Assembly (NCBI RefSeq): GCF_000014125.1
Contig: NC_008593.1
Span: 1,550,001-1,614,000, forward strand
Length of the DNA stretch: 64,000 bases
Direction: 5' to 3'
Origin: Clostridium novyi NT
GTDB lineage: Bacteria; Bacillota; Clostridia; Clostridiales; Clostridiaceae
Shown here: positions 52,983-62,757 of the stretch, in pieces
How the letters are laid out: every line of letters begins with the position of its first letter
Numbering within the stretch: the stretch's first letter is position 1
Notes under the pieces: model-generated
What the model was told of the DNA's origin: nothing
What the model saw: the letters and a program-made list of their open reading frames with translations, nothing else
Databases searched by the model: none
Translations under genes and position numbers: made by a program

Positions 52983-55019
52983 CTAATTTAGTAATTTTCT
53001 AAAATCTTCTACATTGTTCACCGGTCTATTGCATGAAAAATTTTCACATACATAAGCAGTAGTTTTATTATCTATTATTTTTTCATTTTTTATAGAGGGT
53101 ATTATATCTTCTAAAGTTCCATCATTTAATAGTACAGTTGTAAATGGCATAAACTTTTTGTTTACTTCTCTTATCATATCATTAAGCACTTTATCTTCTT
53201 TATTAGAAGCTATTATTATTTGTCTACTAGGTCTAATGTAATTCATATAAGCCATTAAAAATACACTATGAGATTGCAGACTTTCTTTAATATTTCCTCC
53301 AAAACCTTTAATCATTTTATATGCTTTTTCTACTAAGCTATTATATCCTGTGATTTTTGAAAGTTTAATTAAATTCATAGCTGCTACAGAATTTCCAGAT
53401 GGTATTGCCGTATCATAACTATCTTTTAAATTTAATATAAGCTTTTCTCCATCCTTACCACTGTGGAAAAATCCATAAGATTTTTCATCCCAAAATAGTT
53501 TTATCATTTCATCTTGAAAGTATAGTGCTTCCTTTAAAAACTTAGACTCAAATGTAGCTTCATAAAGTTCTATAAGTGCCCACACTAAAAAAGAATAATC
53601 TTCAAGATACGCTATATATGCCGCTTCTCCATATCTAAACCTTGCTAAAAGTCTCCCATCTTTTCTTATTAAATTATTTTTTATAAAATCATAGGCATCT
53701 TTTGCTCTTTTTATATATTCTTTATTTTCAAAAACCCTACCTCCATAGGCTAGTGCTGATATCATTAGTGCATTCCAAGCAGTTAATATTTTATCGTCTT
53801 TAAATGGATGAATTCTCTTTTCTCTTATTTGAAAAAGCTTTTCTCTTATATATTCTAGTTTATCTATATTTTCTATATCTTTACCTATTAAATTAGGTAT
53901 ATTACTTCCTTCAAAGTTGCCAACTCTAGTTATGTCATATGTATTGCAAAATTTCTTATAATCTTCTTTTAAAATATTTTCTATCTCATTTAACTTCCAT
54001 AAATAAAACTTTCCTTCTACACCTTCTGAATCTGCATCTTCTGCAGAATAAAATCCTCCTTCAGGTGAGGTCATGTCTCTCAAGATATAGGTAAATATTT
54101 TTTCCGCTACTTCTTTATAAAAAGATTTACCTGTTAATTGATATGCCTCAGTATATACATAAGCTAATAATGCATTATCATATAGCATTTTTTCAAAATG
54201 AGGAACAAGCCATTTTTCATCTGTAGAGTAACGTGAAAAGCCAAAACCTATGTGATCAAATATTCCCCCCTTATACATACATTTCAGTGTATGTTCTACT
54301 ATATGTAGCACATTTTTATCATTATATTCTTTATAGTAGGTTAAAAGCAGCATCAACTTATGAGGTGTAGGAAACTTAGGTGCAATACCAAAACCCCCAT
54401 AAACATCATCGTAATAATATTTCATTTCTTCTATAGCATCTTGTAATACTTCTTCATTTATTTCTCCTGATTTATCTTGTGCTTCATGTTCTTTTAATGT
54501 TTTTAATAATTCATCGGATGAATTTATAATATTATTTTTATTAATTTCCCATTCATCTGCTATTTGATTTAGTATTTGAATAAGTCCAGGTCTACCGTAC
54601 ATCCTTTTTTTAGGAAAATATGTTCCTGCAAAAAATGGTCTTTGATCAGGTGTCATTATAATTGTTAAAGGCCATCCACCACTTCCTGTAACAGCCTGAC
54701 AAAATGTCATATATATATTGTCTACATCTGGTCTTTCTTCTCTATCTACTTTTATAGATATATAATTATCATTTAAAATCTCTGCCACTTCTTCGTCTTC
54801 AAAGGACTCATTTTCCATAACATGACACCAATGACAACTAGAATATCCTATACTTAAAAAAATAGGTTTATCTTCCTCTTTTGCTTTTATGAAAGCTTCT
54901 TCACACCATGGATACCACTGTACTGGATTATAAGCATGTTGAAGTAAATATGGTGATTTTTCATTTATTAATTTATTAGGATTATTATGTTTATCTTTTT
55001 CTTTTTCTAAAACATTCAT
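52983..55019 (-). CDS. DUF255 thioredoxin-fold / (alpha/alpha)6-barrel protein (YyaL type)
   Basis: Protein of 678 residues. The first ~170 residues are the DUF255 thioredoxin-like domain ([20 protein letters not shown], then [17 protein letters not shown] with the CxxC pair). The remainder is a glycosidase-like alpha/alpha barrel including [17 protein letters not shown]. Length and architecture match bacterial YyaL and mammalian SPATA20. The biochemical role of the family is not settled. It is a single gene behind AGGAGGTAC. Confidence 0.93.
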   Translation of the reverse strand: MNVLEKEKDKHNNPNKLINEKSPYLLQHAYNPVQWYPWCEEAFIKAKEEDKPIFLSIGYSSCHWCHVMENESFEDEEVAEILNDNYISIKVDREERPDVDNIYMTFCQAVTGSGGWPLTIIMTPDQRPFFAGTYFPKKRMYGRPGLIQILNQIADEWEINKNNIINSSDELLKTLKEHEAQDKSGEINEEVLQDAIEEMKYYYDDVYGGFGIAPKFPTPHKLMLLLTYYKEYNDKNVLHIVEHTLKCMYKGGIFDHIGFGFSRYSTDEKWLVPHFEKMLYDNALLAYVYTEAYQLTGKSFYKEVAEKIFTYILRDMTSPEGGFYSAEDADSEGVEGKFYLWKLNEIENILKEDYKKFCNTYDITRVGNFEGSNIPNLIGKDIENIDKLEYIREKLFQIREKRIHPFKDDKILTAWNALMISALAYGGRVFENKEYIKRAKDAYDFIKNNLIRKDGRLLARFRYGEAAYIAYLEDYSFLVWALIELYEATFESKFLKEALYFQDEMIKLFWDEKSYGFFHSGKDGEKLILNLKDSYDTAIPSGNSVAAMNLIKLSKITGYNSLVEKAYKMIKGFGGNIKESLQSHSVFLMAYMNYIRPSRQIIIASNKEDKVLNDMIREVNKKFMPFTTVLLNDGTLEDIIPSIKNEKIIDNKTTAYVCENFSCNRPVNNVEDFRKLLN

Positions 55020-55112
55020 TAAAAAGTACCTCCTATATGCTTAGCAATTAAATTTATCTTACCATTAATACCGAAATGATATGCACTTATCCATATTCTA
55101 AAATAAAAATAA

Positions 55113-55150
55113 CCAGTCAGAATAATTTTATAAAAAGTTACTCTAACTGG
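55113..55150 (-). terminator. Terminator of the second MATE gene
   Basis: Minus-strand CCAGTTAGAGTAA (55138-55150) pairs with TTATTCTGACTGG (55113-55125) including two G-U pairs, followed by TTATTTTTATTTT. Confidence 0.82.
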
Positions 55151-55164
55151 CTTTACTTTGTGAT

Positions 55165-56496
55165 TTATATTTGTTTTTTGTTAATCCACTTTTTACTTTT
55201 CCATCTAATAAGCATACAAATTCCTCTAAAACATTCATCTAAAGCTACACTTAACCATATGCCTATAATTCCCCATCCATTATATATACTTACTATAGCT
55301 AATCCTAATGAAATACCCCACATAGATATTAATGCCATAACTACTGGAAATATTACATCACTAGCCCCTCTAAGGCCACTTATAAATATAAGATTAAATG
55401 TTCTACCAAACTCCACAGCAATATCTGCTATTAAAATACCTGCTCCTATTAAAATAACTTTTTCATCAGTTGTAAATATAGAAATCAATTTATATCTAAA
55501 TAAAGCTGCCATAAAGCTCATTATCATAGTAATAATTAAGGATAACTTCATTGATAACATGCAAGTCTTGTTAGCCATATCATAATTCTTCTCACCAACT
55601 GAATACCCAATTAATATCTGGTTTGATTGGGCAATAGACAGGCAGAATACATACACAAATGTAGCTAATTGAAAAACATAGGTTCTAGCTGCTATGTCTT
55701 CTTTGCTTAAGTAACGTAATATTAAAGAAGTTAATATAATTTGTACAACATTATAACTTAAAGACTCTAATGCCGAAGGAATTCCTATTTTCATCAATTC
55801 TTTTAATACTTTTTTAGGAAAATTTTTAATAATTTTAAAAGAGGATAGTGTCTCAAAATTCTTAAACACATAAATAAATAATATTAATGCTCCAATAAAC
55901 CTACTAATTGTTGTTGCAATAGCAGCTCCAGCTACACCTAATGAAGGAAATATAAAAATTCCATAAACAAGTACATAGTCTAAAAATAAATTTAATACTA
56001 CCATAAGGAATGTAATTTTAAGAGAAACATTTGGTCTACCATGAGTCCTTACTATTGCAGTACATGCAGATATAATTCCTTGCAAAAATAAAAATCCACC
56101 TACAATTAAAGTATAAACTTGTCCATACTCAAGAAGTTCTTTTTTTAATCCTATAAGAATAAGAACCTCCTTTCCCATAAAACAAAAAAATAAGGTAAAA
56201 AAAATTCCGAGTACCAGTGTAAAAATTATAGAAACTATAGCAATTTCAGAAGCTCGTTTTCTATCTTTAGCTCCAAGTGCTTGTGATATTAAGACTGAAG
56301 ACGCACTTGCCATAAGTGTAAAAACTATATTCATTATATTTATAGGCTGATTAGCTGTATTTACTGCTATGGCTGCATTATCAGAATATCTGCCTAAAAC
56401 AAGAATATCTCCAAAACCAAGTAACATTATAAGTAATGTTTCAAGAAATATTGGAGCAGCTAAGTTTAATATATCTTTGGTTAATCTTTTTTCCAT
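55165..56496 (-). CDS. MATE-family exporter
   Basis: Protein of 443 residues with about twelve helices. The N-terminal LNLAAPIFLETLLIMLLGFGDILVL-like segment and VNTANQPINI motif fit the MATE family. It is clearly different from the MATE protein at 197-1570. Start ATG behind AAAGGAGTT. A perfect inverted repeat lies about 50 bases upstream and may bind a repressor. Substrate unknown. Confidence 0.9.
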   Translation of the reverse strand: MEKRLTKDILNLAAPIFLETLLIMLLGFGDILVLGRYSDNAAIAVNTANQPINIMNIVFTLMASASSVLISQALGAKDRKRASEIAIVSIIFTLVLGIFFTLFFCFMGKEVLILIGLKKELLEYGQVYTLIVGGFLFLQGIISACTAIVRTHGRPNVSLKITFLMVVLNLFLDYVLVYGIFIFPSLGVAGAAIATTISRFIGALILFIYVFKNFETLSSFKIIKNFPKKVLKELMKIGIPSALESLSYNVVQIILTSLILRYLSKEDIAARTYVFQLATFVYVFCLSIAQSNQILIGYSVGEKNYDMANKTCMLSMKLSLIITMIMSFMAALFRYKLISIFTTDEKVILIGAGILIADIAVEFGRTFNLIFISGLRGASDVIFPVVMALISMWGISLGLAIVSIYNGWGIIGIWLSVALDECFRGICMLIRWKSKKWINKKQI

Positions 56497-56541
56497 GATT
56501 TTAACTCCTTTGAATGTTTATATATTTGTCTTATTTGTCAA

Positions 56542-56566
56542 TTAATAAATATATAGTATTTATTAA
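56542..56566. repeat. Inverted repeat upstream of the second MATE gene
   Basis: TTAATAAATA (56542-56551) and TATTTATTAA (56557-56566) form a perfect 10-bp inverted repeat with a 5-base spacer in the promoter region, the size of a TetR/MarR operator. Confidence 0.5.
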
Positions 56567-56640
56567 CTTTTGTCTATATAAATCAATATATGGAAAATCA
56601 TGTTTCATATATTTCAAAGTTATTTTAGTTTATAAAATAT

Positions 56641-56678
56641 AAAAGAACACCTATCTTTTATAGATAGATGTCCTTTTT
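56641..56678 (-). terminator. Terminator of the DASS/phosphoglycerate-mutase operon
   Basis: Minus-strand AGGACATCTATC pairs with GATAGGTGTTCT (G-U pairs included) and is followed by TTTTATATTTTATA. Confidence 0.8.
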
Positions 56679-56692
56679 TAAAATATTTTGTT

Positions 56693-57946
56693 TTAAGAAC
56701 CTACTTTTTCAGTAAAGCCTAATAAATCCATCTGTAACATAAAAACATCATTTGCAGTAATATTGTTAAGACTTCCTGATGTAAATTGAGATTCTCCGGC
56801 AGATTTAACACCATCTTTTCTAGTATCTCCACCTGAAATAATTGTTGGCACTCCATCCCCAGTATGATCTCGTGCTTCACAAGGTGTAGAATGATCCGCT
56901 GTAACCGATACATAGCATTTATTAAGATCAATATTTTTTAGAATTATTCCAATAGCATTGTCCACCTTTTCAATCATATCCTTTTTTGCCATTGGTAGAT
57001 TATCATGTCCTGCAAGGTCAGTGGCTTTAACATGCATTACAACCCAATCATATTTATCTTCATTAAGAAGTTTAAGAGTTAAATTAACTTTTCCTATTAG
57101 ATTAGTATCAAAACTTCCAGTAAAACTTTCATCACTAAAGTAATCCATTCCTACAAGTTCTGCAATACCACCAACAGTTATATCTCCAGCTACACAAGCA
57201 GCCTTTATATTATAAAGTTCTTTAATAGATGGTATATGATTTTCCTGACCTGCTCCTCTAGTTATTACAACATTAGCAACCTTTAACCCTTGTTTTTCAC
57301 GTTCTTTATTTATAGGATGTTCTTTTAAAATTTCATAAGCACGATTTGTAAATTCCCATAAATTTTTTGCTGTTTTTTCTGCATTATTTGTGCCATCTAA
57401 TGCACTTGGAACAATAAGTTTAGCACCTTCTTCTGCAGTACCTGGATCCGTACATGATATTTTGTCACTTAATTCATTTCCCCTTAAAACAACTGCAACT
57501 CTATGTTCTGTTAGTTCCTTTACAAGAACTTGTGTACCATCAGATAACACTAAACCATTAAGTGCCTCTGCTAATTCTTTTGTACCCTTACGAATTCTAC
57601 CAGCACGTCTATCAATAACAGTATAATCCTCATCAATAGTTCCAAAGTTTCCTCTAAATGCAACATCACCTGGCATTAATTTTATTCCCGCACTATAAGC
57701 TTCAAGTGGTCCCCTTCCAGAATAAACTTTATCACTATCATATCCAAATATGTGAAGATGTCCAACATCAGTACCTACTCTTATACCTGGTGCTATTGGA
57801 TAAACATTTCCGCACATTCCTCTTGACGCAAGATAATCTAAATTTGGTGTTTCTGCACTTTCAAGTGGAGTCATCCCCTTTAATTGAGGATTTGGACGAT
57901 CTCCTAGCCCATCTAATATGATAAGTACTCCTTGTCTTTTTCTCAT
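56693..57946 (-). CDS. apgM: 2,3-bisphosphoglycerate-independent phosphoglycerate mutase, archaeal type
   Basis: Protein of 417 residues of the ApgM branch of the alkaline-phosphatase superfamily. ILDGLGDRPNPQLKG carries the first metal Asp, GTDVGHLHIFGYD has the phosphate-accepting Ser position replaced by the usual TDVGH form, and TADHSTPCEARDHTGDGVP gives the late Asp/His ligands. It interconverts 2- and 3-phosphoglycerate. Unusually it is third in an operon after an anion symporter and a secreted protein, not in a glycolytic cluster. It may thus act on an imported compound. Confidence 0.88.
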   Translation of the reverse strand: MRKRQGVLIILDGLGDRPNPQLKGMTPLESAETPNLDYLASRGMCGNVYPIAPGIRVGTDVGHLHIFGYDSDKVYSGRGPLEAYSAGIKLMPGDVAFRGNFGTIDEDYTVIDRRAGRIRKGTKELAEALNGLVLSDGTQVLVKELTEHRVAVVLRGNELSDKISCTDPGTAEEGAKLIVPSALDGTNNAEKTAKNLWEFTNRAYEILKEHPINKEREKQGLKVANVVITRGAGQENHIPSIKELYNIKAACVAGDITVGGIAELVGMDYFSDESFTGSFDTNLIGKVNLTLKLLNEDKYDWVVMHVKATDLAGHDNLPMAKKDMIEKVDNAIGIILKNIDLNKCYVSVTADHSTPCEARDHTGDGVPTIISGGDTRKDGVKSAGESQFTSGSLNNITANDVFMLQMDLLGFTEKVGS

Positions 57947-57992
57947 AACCTACACCACCCTAATATATAAATTCCAAATCTTTAGTATTTTT

Positions 57993-58712
57993 CTAAGCTT
58001 TTTTACCTTTAAGTAAATGTTTATTTTTAAGCATAAATGCCACTGATAATACAACAGCTCCTACCCACACAAGTATTCTGTGTACTTTAAGTGGACTAAA
58101 AGTATTTATAGCAAATTTAGTTTCTTTTCCAGAATTAACACTTCCAAAATCAAATCCACCAAATATATATCCATTTTCTTCTGTTACTTTAAAATCTTTT
58201 TTAGCATCATATCCTACAATATTTAAAAGTTCTTTTCCCTTTGGCACAGCTATCTTAGTTGAATAAGATTTAATAGTATTTGGAGAAGTATTTACAACTT
58301 TATGTTCTATAGCTAATGCTCCTCCTGGAAAAGTATCACCAATCTTAGCTTTTTTCCCCTTATAACCATTTTCTTTATTCATAGATACTTGAAAAATAAC
58401 CTGAGAATTCTTTTCCTTAAATACTATAAGATTATATTTTTCATCTCCATACTCTACTTTCTTTTGTTTTTCAGATATATTACCTTTTATAGATTCTACT
58501 TTTGATATCTTACTCTTACTGTAAAGCGGAAAAGCAACTTCACCTTTATCATTTGTTACAGCAGTAATTTTTTGTGATATAATTGCATTTTTTCCATCAG
58601 GTATAATAGTATCCTCAACCTTTTCTAACTTTCCTAAATCAACTGCATAAGCATTAACAGAAACCATGCAAGTAAAAACAACAGCTAATAGGGCAAAAAT
58701 CATTTTTTTCAT
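57993..58712 (-). CDS. Exported protein with C-terminal membrane anchor
   Basis: Protein of 239 residues. Signal peptide (MKKMIFALLAVVFTCMVSVNAYA), an extracytoplasmic beta-rich domain of about 190 residues, one membrane helix near residue 217-233 and a short Lys-rich tail. I do not recognise the domain. Start ATG 58712 has AGGAGGGAC upstream; the TTG at 58733 overlaps the symporter stop. It is sandwiched between the DASS symporter (13 bases) and ApgM (46 bases), which suggests a binding or accessory role for the transporter. Confidence 0.75.
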   Translation of the reverse strand: MKKMIFALLAVVFTCMVSVNAYAVDLGKLEKVEDTIIPDGKNAIISQKITAVTNDKGEVAFPLYSKSKISKVESIKGNISEKQKKVEYGDEKYNLIVFKEKNSQVIFQVSMNKENGYKGKKAKIGDTFPGGALAIEHKVVNTSPNTIKSYSTKIAVPKGKELLNIVGYDAKKDFKVTEENGYIFGGFDFGSVNSGKETKFAINTFSPLKVHRILVWVGAVVLSVAFMLKNKHLLKGKKA

Positions 58713-58725
58713 ACCTTTGTCCCTC

Positions 58726-60192
58726 CTATACAATTCCTATAATTTTAAACCATGTAAGTGAAGCTAAAACTAATATTCCCCACTTAGCAAGTAACACTAG
58801 TACTCCATAAAGCATTTGTTCAAGTACTGTAAAATATCCTGTACCATAGTAAACCAAATTAACTTTGCTATGAGGCGGTAAAGTAACAGTATCTGCTATA
58901 CAAAATGCAGCTGGTAATGCTAATGCAACTGGATTATATCCTGTAGTATTTGCAATTCCAATTATAGTTGGGATAAGTATAATAGTTCTCACAGTCTTTG
59001 AAGTAAATAGTAGATGGCTGAAACTTGCAATAAACATTATTACTGCAAATAATACAGTAAAGCTCATATTTTCTACTCCTAACTTCTTAAAAACAATCTT
59101 TAATCCCCAAGATGCTAATCCTGTTTCATCAAGTGCTACACCAGCAGCGTAAGCACCACATGCAAATATCAATAGATTCCATGATATTTTTGCTTCTTTC
59201 CATTTTAAAATTCCTATATAAGGTAAGAAGAAAAGTCCAGCTGACAATATAGCAACCATTACAAGACTTAGTTGGAATCCGAAAAGTTTAAGTTGAAGAC
59301 TATCCATTGCCCAAAGAACTAAAGTTATAGCAAAAATTACTAGTGCCTTTTTCTCTGTAATAGTCATTTTTCCAAGCTTATTATATTCTTCTTTAAGTTT
59401 CGTAAGATCAAGTGTTTTTGAATCTGTTTTCGGTATTTTAAATAACATCTTACCTATAAAAAACATTGCAACTAAAGTTAAAATTGTAATTGGTGCAGAT
59501 GCTATAAACCATTCCATCCAAGAAACATCATGTCCTGTGAAATCTTTTATAAAACTAATTGCAAGAATTTGTGATGATGTAGCTGTAACAATTGCAGCCG
59601 TAGAAAAATTATTAGCTTGTATACCTTGTATAGCAAGTAATTTTCCAAGATTATTATTTGGATCATTAATATTTACTTCAAAAGCTTCCACAACTAAAAG
59701 TACTATTGGGAACATCATAGCTGCTCTAGCTGTAGTTGAAGGAACAACAAATGATATTAAGAAATTTATTACAATAAGAAGTATCAATACACTATTAACA
59801 CTTTTTCCAAACTTAGTTATTAAATATAATGCCATTCTCTTGGCTAGTCCACTTTTCTCCATACCAGAAGCTATTATAAATGCGGCAAAAGTAAGCCAAA
59901 TTACTTCATATCCAAGAACTCCCATAGCTTGTTTTTCAGTCCAAGCTCCCGTTAATGGTAAGGCAACAATTACTAGTAAAGATACCGCATAATTAGGTAA
60001 ACTTTCTGTAATCCAAAGTATTAGGGCTGTAAGGAAAACTCCCAATGCCATTTTTCCTGCGTAAGATAAACCCACTGGAGTCGGCATTGTATATATTGCT
60101 GCAAAAACTAATAATGCCAATGGTAAACCAAAAAACTGCATTTTAAGTTCAAAAGGACTTTTTACCTTTTTAACCTTAACTTTTGTTTCCAT
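58726..60192 (-). CDS. DASS-family sodium:dicarboxylate/anion symporter
   Basis: Protein of 488 residues with about twelve helices. The two family signatures are present, SFVVPSTTARAAMMFP in the first half and LFTSKTVRTIILIP in the second half. They form the Ser-Asn/Thr-Thr substrate and Na+ sites of VcINDY/SdcS/CitT-like carriers. It imports C4-dicarboxylates, tartrate, phosphoglycerate-like or related anions with sodium. It is the first gene of the unit with ApgM and is divergent from a LysR regulator. Confidence 0.92.
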   Translation of the reverse strand: METKVKVKKVKSPFELKMQFFGLPLALLVFAAIYTMPTPVGLSYAGKMALGVFLTALILWITESLPNYAVSLLVIVALPLTGAWTEKQAMGVLGYEVIWLTFAAFIIASGMEKSGLAKRMALYLITKFGKSVNSVLILLIVINFLISFVVPSTTARAAMMFPIVLLVVEAFEVNINDPNNNLGKLLAIQGIQANNFSTAAIVTATSSQILAISFIKDFTGHDVSWMEWFIASAPITILTLVAMFFIGKMLFKIPKTDSKTLDLTKLKEEYNKLGKMTITEKKALVIFAITLVLWAMDSLQLKLFGFQLSLVMVAILSAGLFFLPYIGILKWKEAKISWNLLIFACGAYAAGVALDETGLASWGLKIVFKKLGVENMSFTVLFAVIMFIASFSHLLFTSKTVRTIILIPTIIGIANTTGYNPVALALPAAFCIADTVTLPPHSKVNLVYYGTGYFTVLEQMLYGVLVLLAKWGILVLASLTWFKIIGIV

Positions 60193-60304
60193 AATTTTAA
60201 CCTCTCCTTTTATAAAATATAAAATTCAATCAAAAGTTAACTGTTTGATAAATTAATAATAATCAAAAAACTTTATATATTCCAATTATATTTAATTATA
60301 ACAA

Positions 60305-60446
60305 TCATAAATATTATTTATAACTATATTAATTAAACCCTATTCATAAATATTATTTATAACTCAATTAAAACAATAATATTATACTATTATTTTTATA
60401 TACTTTATATAATAAATAGCTTATACTATAATAAATAATATTTATG
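60305..60446. repeat. Triple operator-like repeat between the DASS operon and lysR
   Basis: A 21-base sequence with core ATAAATATTATTTAT occurs identically at 60305-60325 and 60344-60364 (39 bp apart). A 16-base inverted copy lies at 60431-60446. The core is itself a near-palindrome. These are probable binding sites of the LysR protein encoded on the right. Confidence 0.65.
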
Positions 60447-60505
60447 TATAAATTCAATAAAATCCTTAAATTTTATTAATCTATATTGTATAAGGGGGAA
60501 AAATA

Positions 60506-61447
60506 GTGGACTTAGAAACTATTCAAACTTTTTTACTCATATCACAGAATAAAAGTTTTACAAAAACAGCTAAAGAAATGTTCTGTACACAAGCTGCAAT
60601 TTCTATGAGAATTAGAAGGCTTGAAAAATACTTAAACTGTAGTTTATTTAACCGAAATTCAAAAAAAGCTGAGCTAACTAAAGATGGTATCCTTTTTCTA
60701 CCCTATGCCCAGCAAATATCAAATACTTTTATTAATGCTAAAGAACATTTACTACAATCAAAGTTAATGGAAGAATCCGAAATATCAATTACATCATCTA
60801 GTACACCTGGAACATATATATTGCCAAATATATTATTTTTATTTAGACAAAAATATCCTTTTATCACCGTAGTTAATAATGTTCAATATACCCAAAACGT
60901 AATTGATAGCATACTAAATAAAACTTATTCTCTAGGAATAATTTCTCAGCCCTACTTGTCTGACAATGAAGACATATTATGCGAACCTATTTTAGAAGAT
61001 CCTCTTGTAATAGTAGTAAATAATAATCACCCTTGGGCTAAGAAAAAAAGAATATTCTTTCATGAGATGAAAAATGAAACTTTTTTAATATCTAATCCAA
61101 ACACTTCATTAATTTACTACTTAGAGAAGACAGGAAACTTTAAATTTGTTCCAAAAAACATATGTGTGGTTGGAAGTGTTGAAGCAATAAAACAAAGCAT
61201 CTATGATAATTTAGGAATATCTGTAGTATCTGAAAGTGCAGTAAAGCAAGAACTTAATCTAGGATTATTAACTAAAATTCAGCTAGTTAATGATATTAAA
61301 TTACTGCGTTATGTTTATTATATAAAACGTAAAGATGCAAAACTACCACTTTCCACTGAATTGTTTTTAAAATTTGCAAAAGAAATTATGATTTCAAAAG
61401 GTAAAGGAATACAATCATCAGAATTATGTAAAACAAGTGATGAATAA
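60506..61447 (+). CDS. LysR-family transcriptional regulator
   Basis: Protein of 313 residues. The N-terminal winged helix (DLETIQTFLLISQNKSFTKTA, then QAAISMRIRRLEKYL) is followed by a type-2 periplasmic-binding-like effector domain (about 90-295). It starts at GTG with AAGGGGGAA upstream. It faces the DASS/ApgM operon across 313 bases that contain three copies of one repeat, so it most likely controls that operon and itself. Effector: probably the transported anion (inference). Confidence 0.93.
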   Translation: MDLETIQTFLLISQNKSFTKTAKEMFCTQAAISMRIRRLEKYLNCSLFNRNSKKAELTKDGILFLPYAQQISNTFINAKEHLLQSKLMEESEISITSSSTPGTYILPNILFLFRQKYPFITVVNNVQYTQNVIDSILNKTYSLGIISQPYLSDNEDILCEPILEDPLVIVVNNNHPWAKKKRIFFHEMKNETFLISNPNTSLIYYLEKTGNFKFVPKNICVVGSVEAIKQSIYDNLGISVVSESAVKQELNLGLLTKIQLVNDIKLLRYVYYIKRKDAKLPLSTELFLKFAKEIMISKGKGIQSSELCKTSDE

Positions 61448-61453
61448 ACTTAT

Positions 61454-61486
61454 AAGGAACCTACTAAGTAACATAGTAAGTTCCTT
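61454..61486. terminator. Bidirectional terminator
   Basis: AAGGAAC-TACTA pairs with TAGTA-GTTCCTT with one unpaired base on each side, between lysR and the convergent amidohydrolase. Confidence 0.75.
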
Positions 61487-61554
61487 TATTAATTGACAAT
61501 ATTATTTATAAAAACTAGCCTAATTTTAATATACTAAACTTCTTATTTTAAATA

Positions 61555-62748
61555 TTATGCATTATCCTTATTGTTTTTAAGCCATGAAATAGCACAATGA
61601 GTATGCATAGCTGCACCTGTAACTAATATATCTTCATTAAATACTACCTTTTTATTGTGCATTGGTTCACCATATAAAGAATTCTCTTCTTTTGAACCAG
61701 CACCAATCATTAAATAAACACTTGGAATTTCCTCTGAGTAAAAAGCAAAATCCTCTGATGCCATTCCACCTTGTTCAAATAAAATAACTGAATCTTTACC
61801 TATCAAATCTTCCACATAAGAAGTAACTTCTTTAGATAGATTAATATCATTAATTAATGGTGGTACTGATGGAAGTTTTATAAGTTCTGCTTCTCCCCTA
61901 AACATCTTAGCAGTAGACACTACTATATCATTCATCCTATTAAATATAAATTCTCCTACTTCTTTATTTAAGCTTCTTATAGTACCTTCCATAATAACTT
62001 CACCAGGTATTATATTTCCTGTTTCTCCAGCTACAAACTTACCTATTGTTAAAACAGCAGATTGAAGAGCCGATATTTCGCTAGAGATTATTTCTTGTAA
62101 AGATATATATATGTGTGATGCTATATTTATAGGATCTACCCCAAGTTCTGGCATAGCTCCATGACATCCTGTTCCTTTTACAACTATTCTAAATCTAATA
62201 CATCCTGCTATAGTAGTTCCAAGTCCACATAACACAGTATTTGAAGGTGTTCCAGAACTCACATGCATAGCCATAGCCGCATCAACTTTAGGATTTTCAA
62301 GAACACCTGCATCTAGCATTCTTTTCGCTCCAGTAAATCCTTCTTCATCTGGCTGAAATACTAATTTAACTGTTCCTTCTATTTCATCTTGATTTTCCTT
62401 AAGTAATTTAGCCGCACCTAATAGCATTGCTGTGTGTATATCGTGTCCACATGAATGCATGCAACCATTAGTTGATTTAAAATCACATTCAGTAGCTTCT
62501 TCCATTGGTAGTCCATCCATGTCAGCTCTAAGTAAAAATGTTTTTCCCTTTTTATTTCCTTCTATTGTAGCAACTATACCACTTTCACATATCTCCCTTG
62601 GATTATATCCAAACTCTCTTAATTTATCCATTACATAAGCTTTAGTTTTTGGTAGCTCACATCCTACTTCAGGATTACTATGTATAGTTCTTCTGTAGTC
62701 TATTAAGTCATTCTTTATTGATTTTGCTTGATTCATAATTTTATTCAT
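61555..62748 (-). CDS. M20-family amidohydrolase (aminoacylase/hippurate hydrolase type)
   Basis: Protein of 397 residues. Metal-site motifs: RADMDGLPMEEATE, HSCGHDIHTAML (Cys/His ligands), and FQPDEEGFTGAKRM, plus the late EDFAFY with MHNKKVVFNED. This is the M20D group that removes N-acyl groups from amino acids or indole-acetyl conjugates. Dimerisation domain about 185-300. It lies nine bases after the YgjP-type gene and may be co-transcribed with it. Ribosome site GAGGTAT. Confidence 0.92.
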   Translation of the reverse strand: MNKIMNQAKSIKNDLIDYRRTIHSNPEVGCELPKTKAYVMDKLREFGYNPREICESGIVATIEGNKKGKTFLLRADMDGLPMEEATECDFKSTNGCMHSCGHDIHTAMLLGAAKLLKENQDEIEGTVKLVFQPDEEGFTGAKRMLDAGVLENPKVDAAMAMHVSSGTPSNTVLCGLGTTIAGCIRFRIVVKGTGCHGAMPELGVDPINIASHIYISLQEIISSEISALQSAVLTIGKFVAGETGNIIPGEVIMEGTIRSLNKEVGEFIFNRMNDIVVSTAKMFRGEAELIKLPSVPPLINDINLSKEVTSYVEDLIGKDSVILFEQGGMASEDFAFYSEEIPSVYLMIGAGSKEENSLYGEPMHNKKVVFNEDILVTGAAMHTHCAISWLKNNKDNA

Positions 62749-62757
62749 ATGTATACC

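Noticed and set aside
57658..57921. Plus-strand frame of 87 codons and other frames over apgM
   Set aside because: Antisense to the conserved phosphoglycerate mutase, His/Leu-rich without ribosome site; chance frames.
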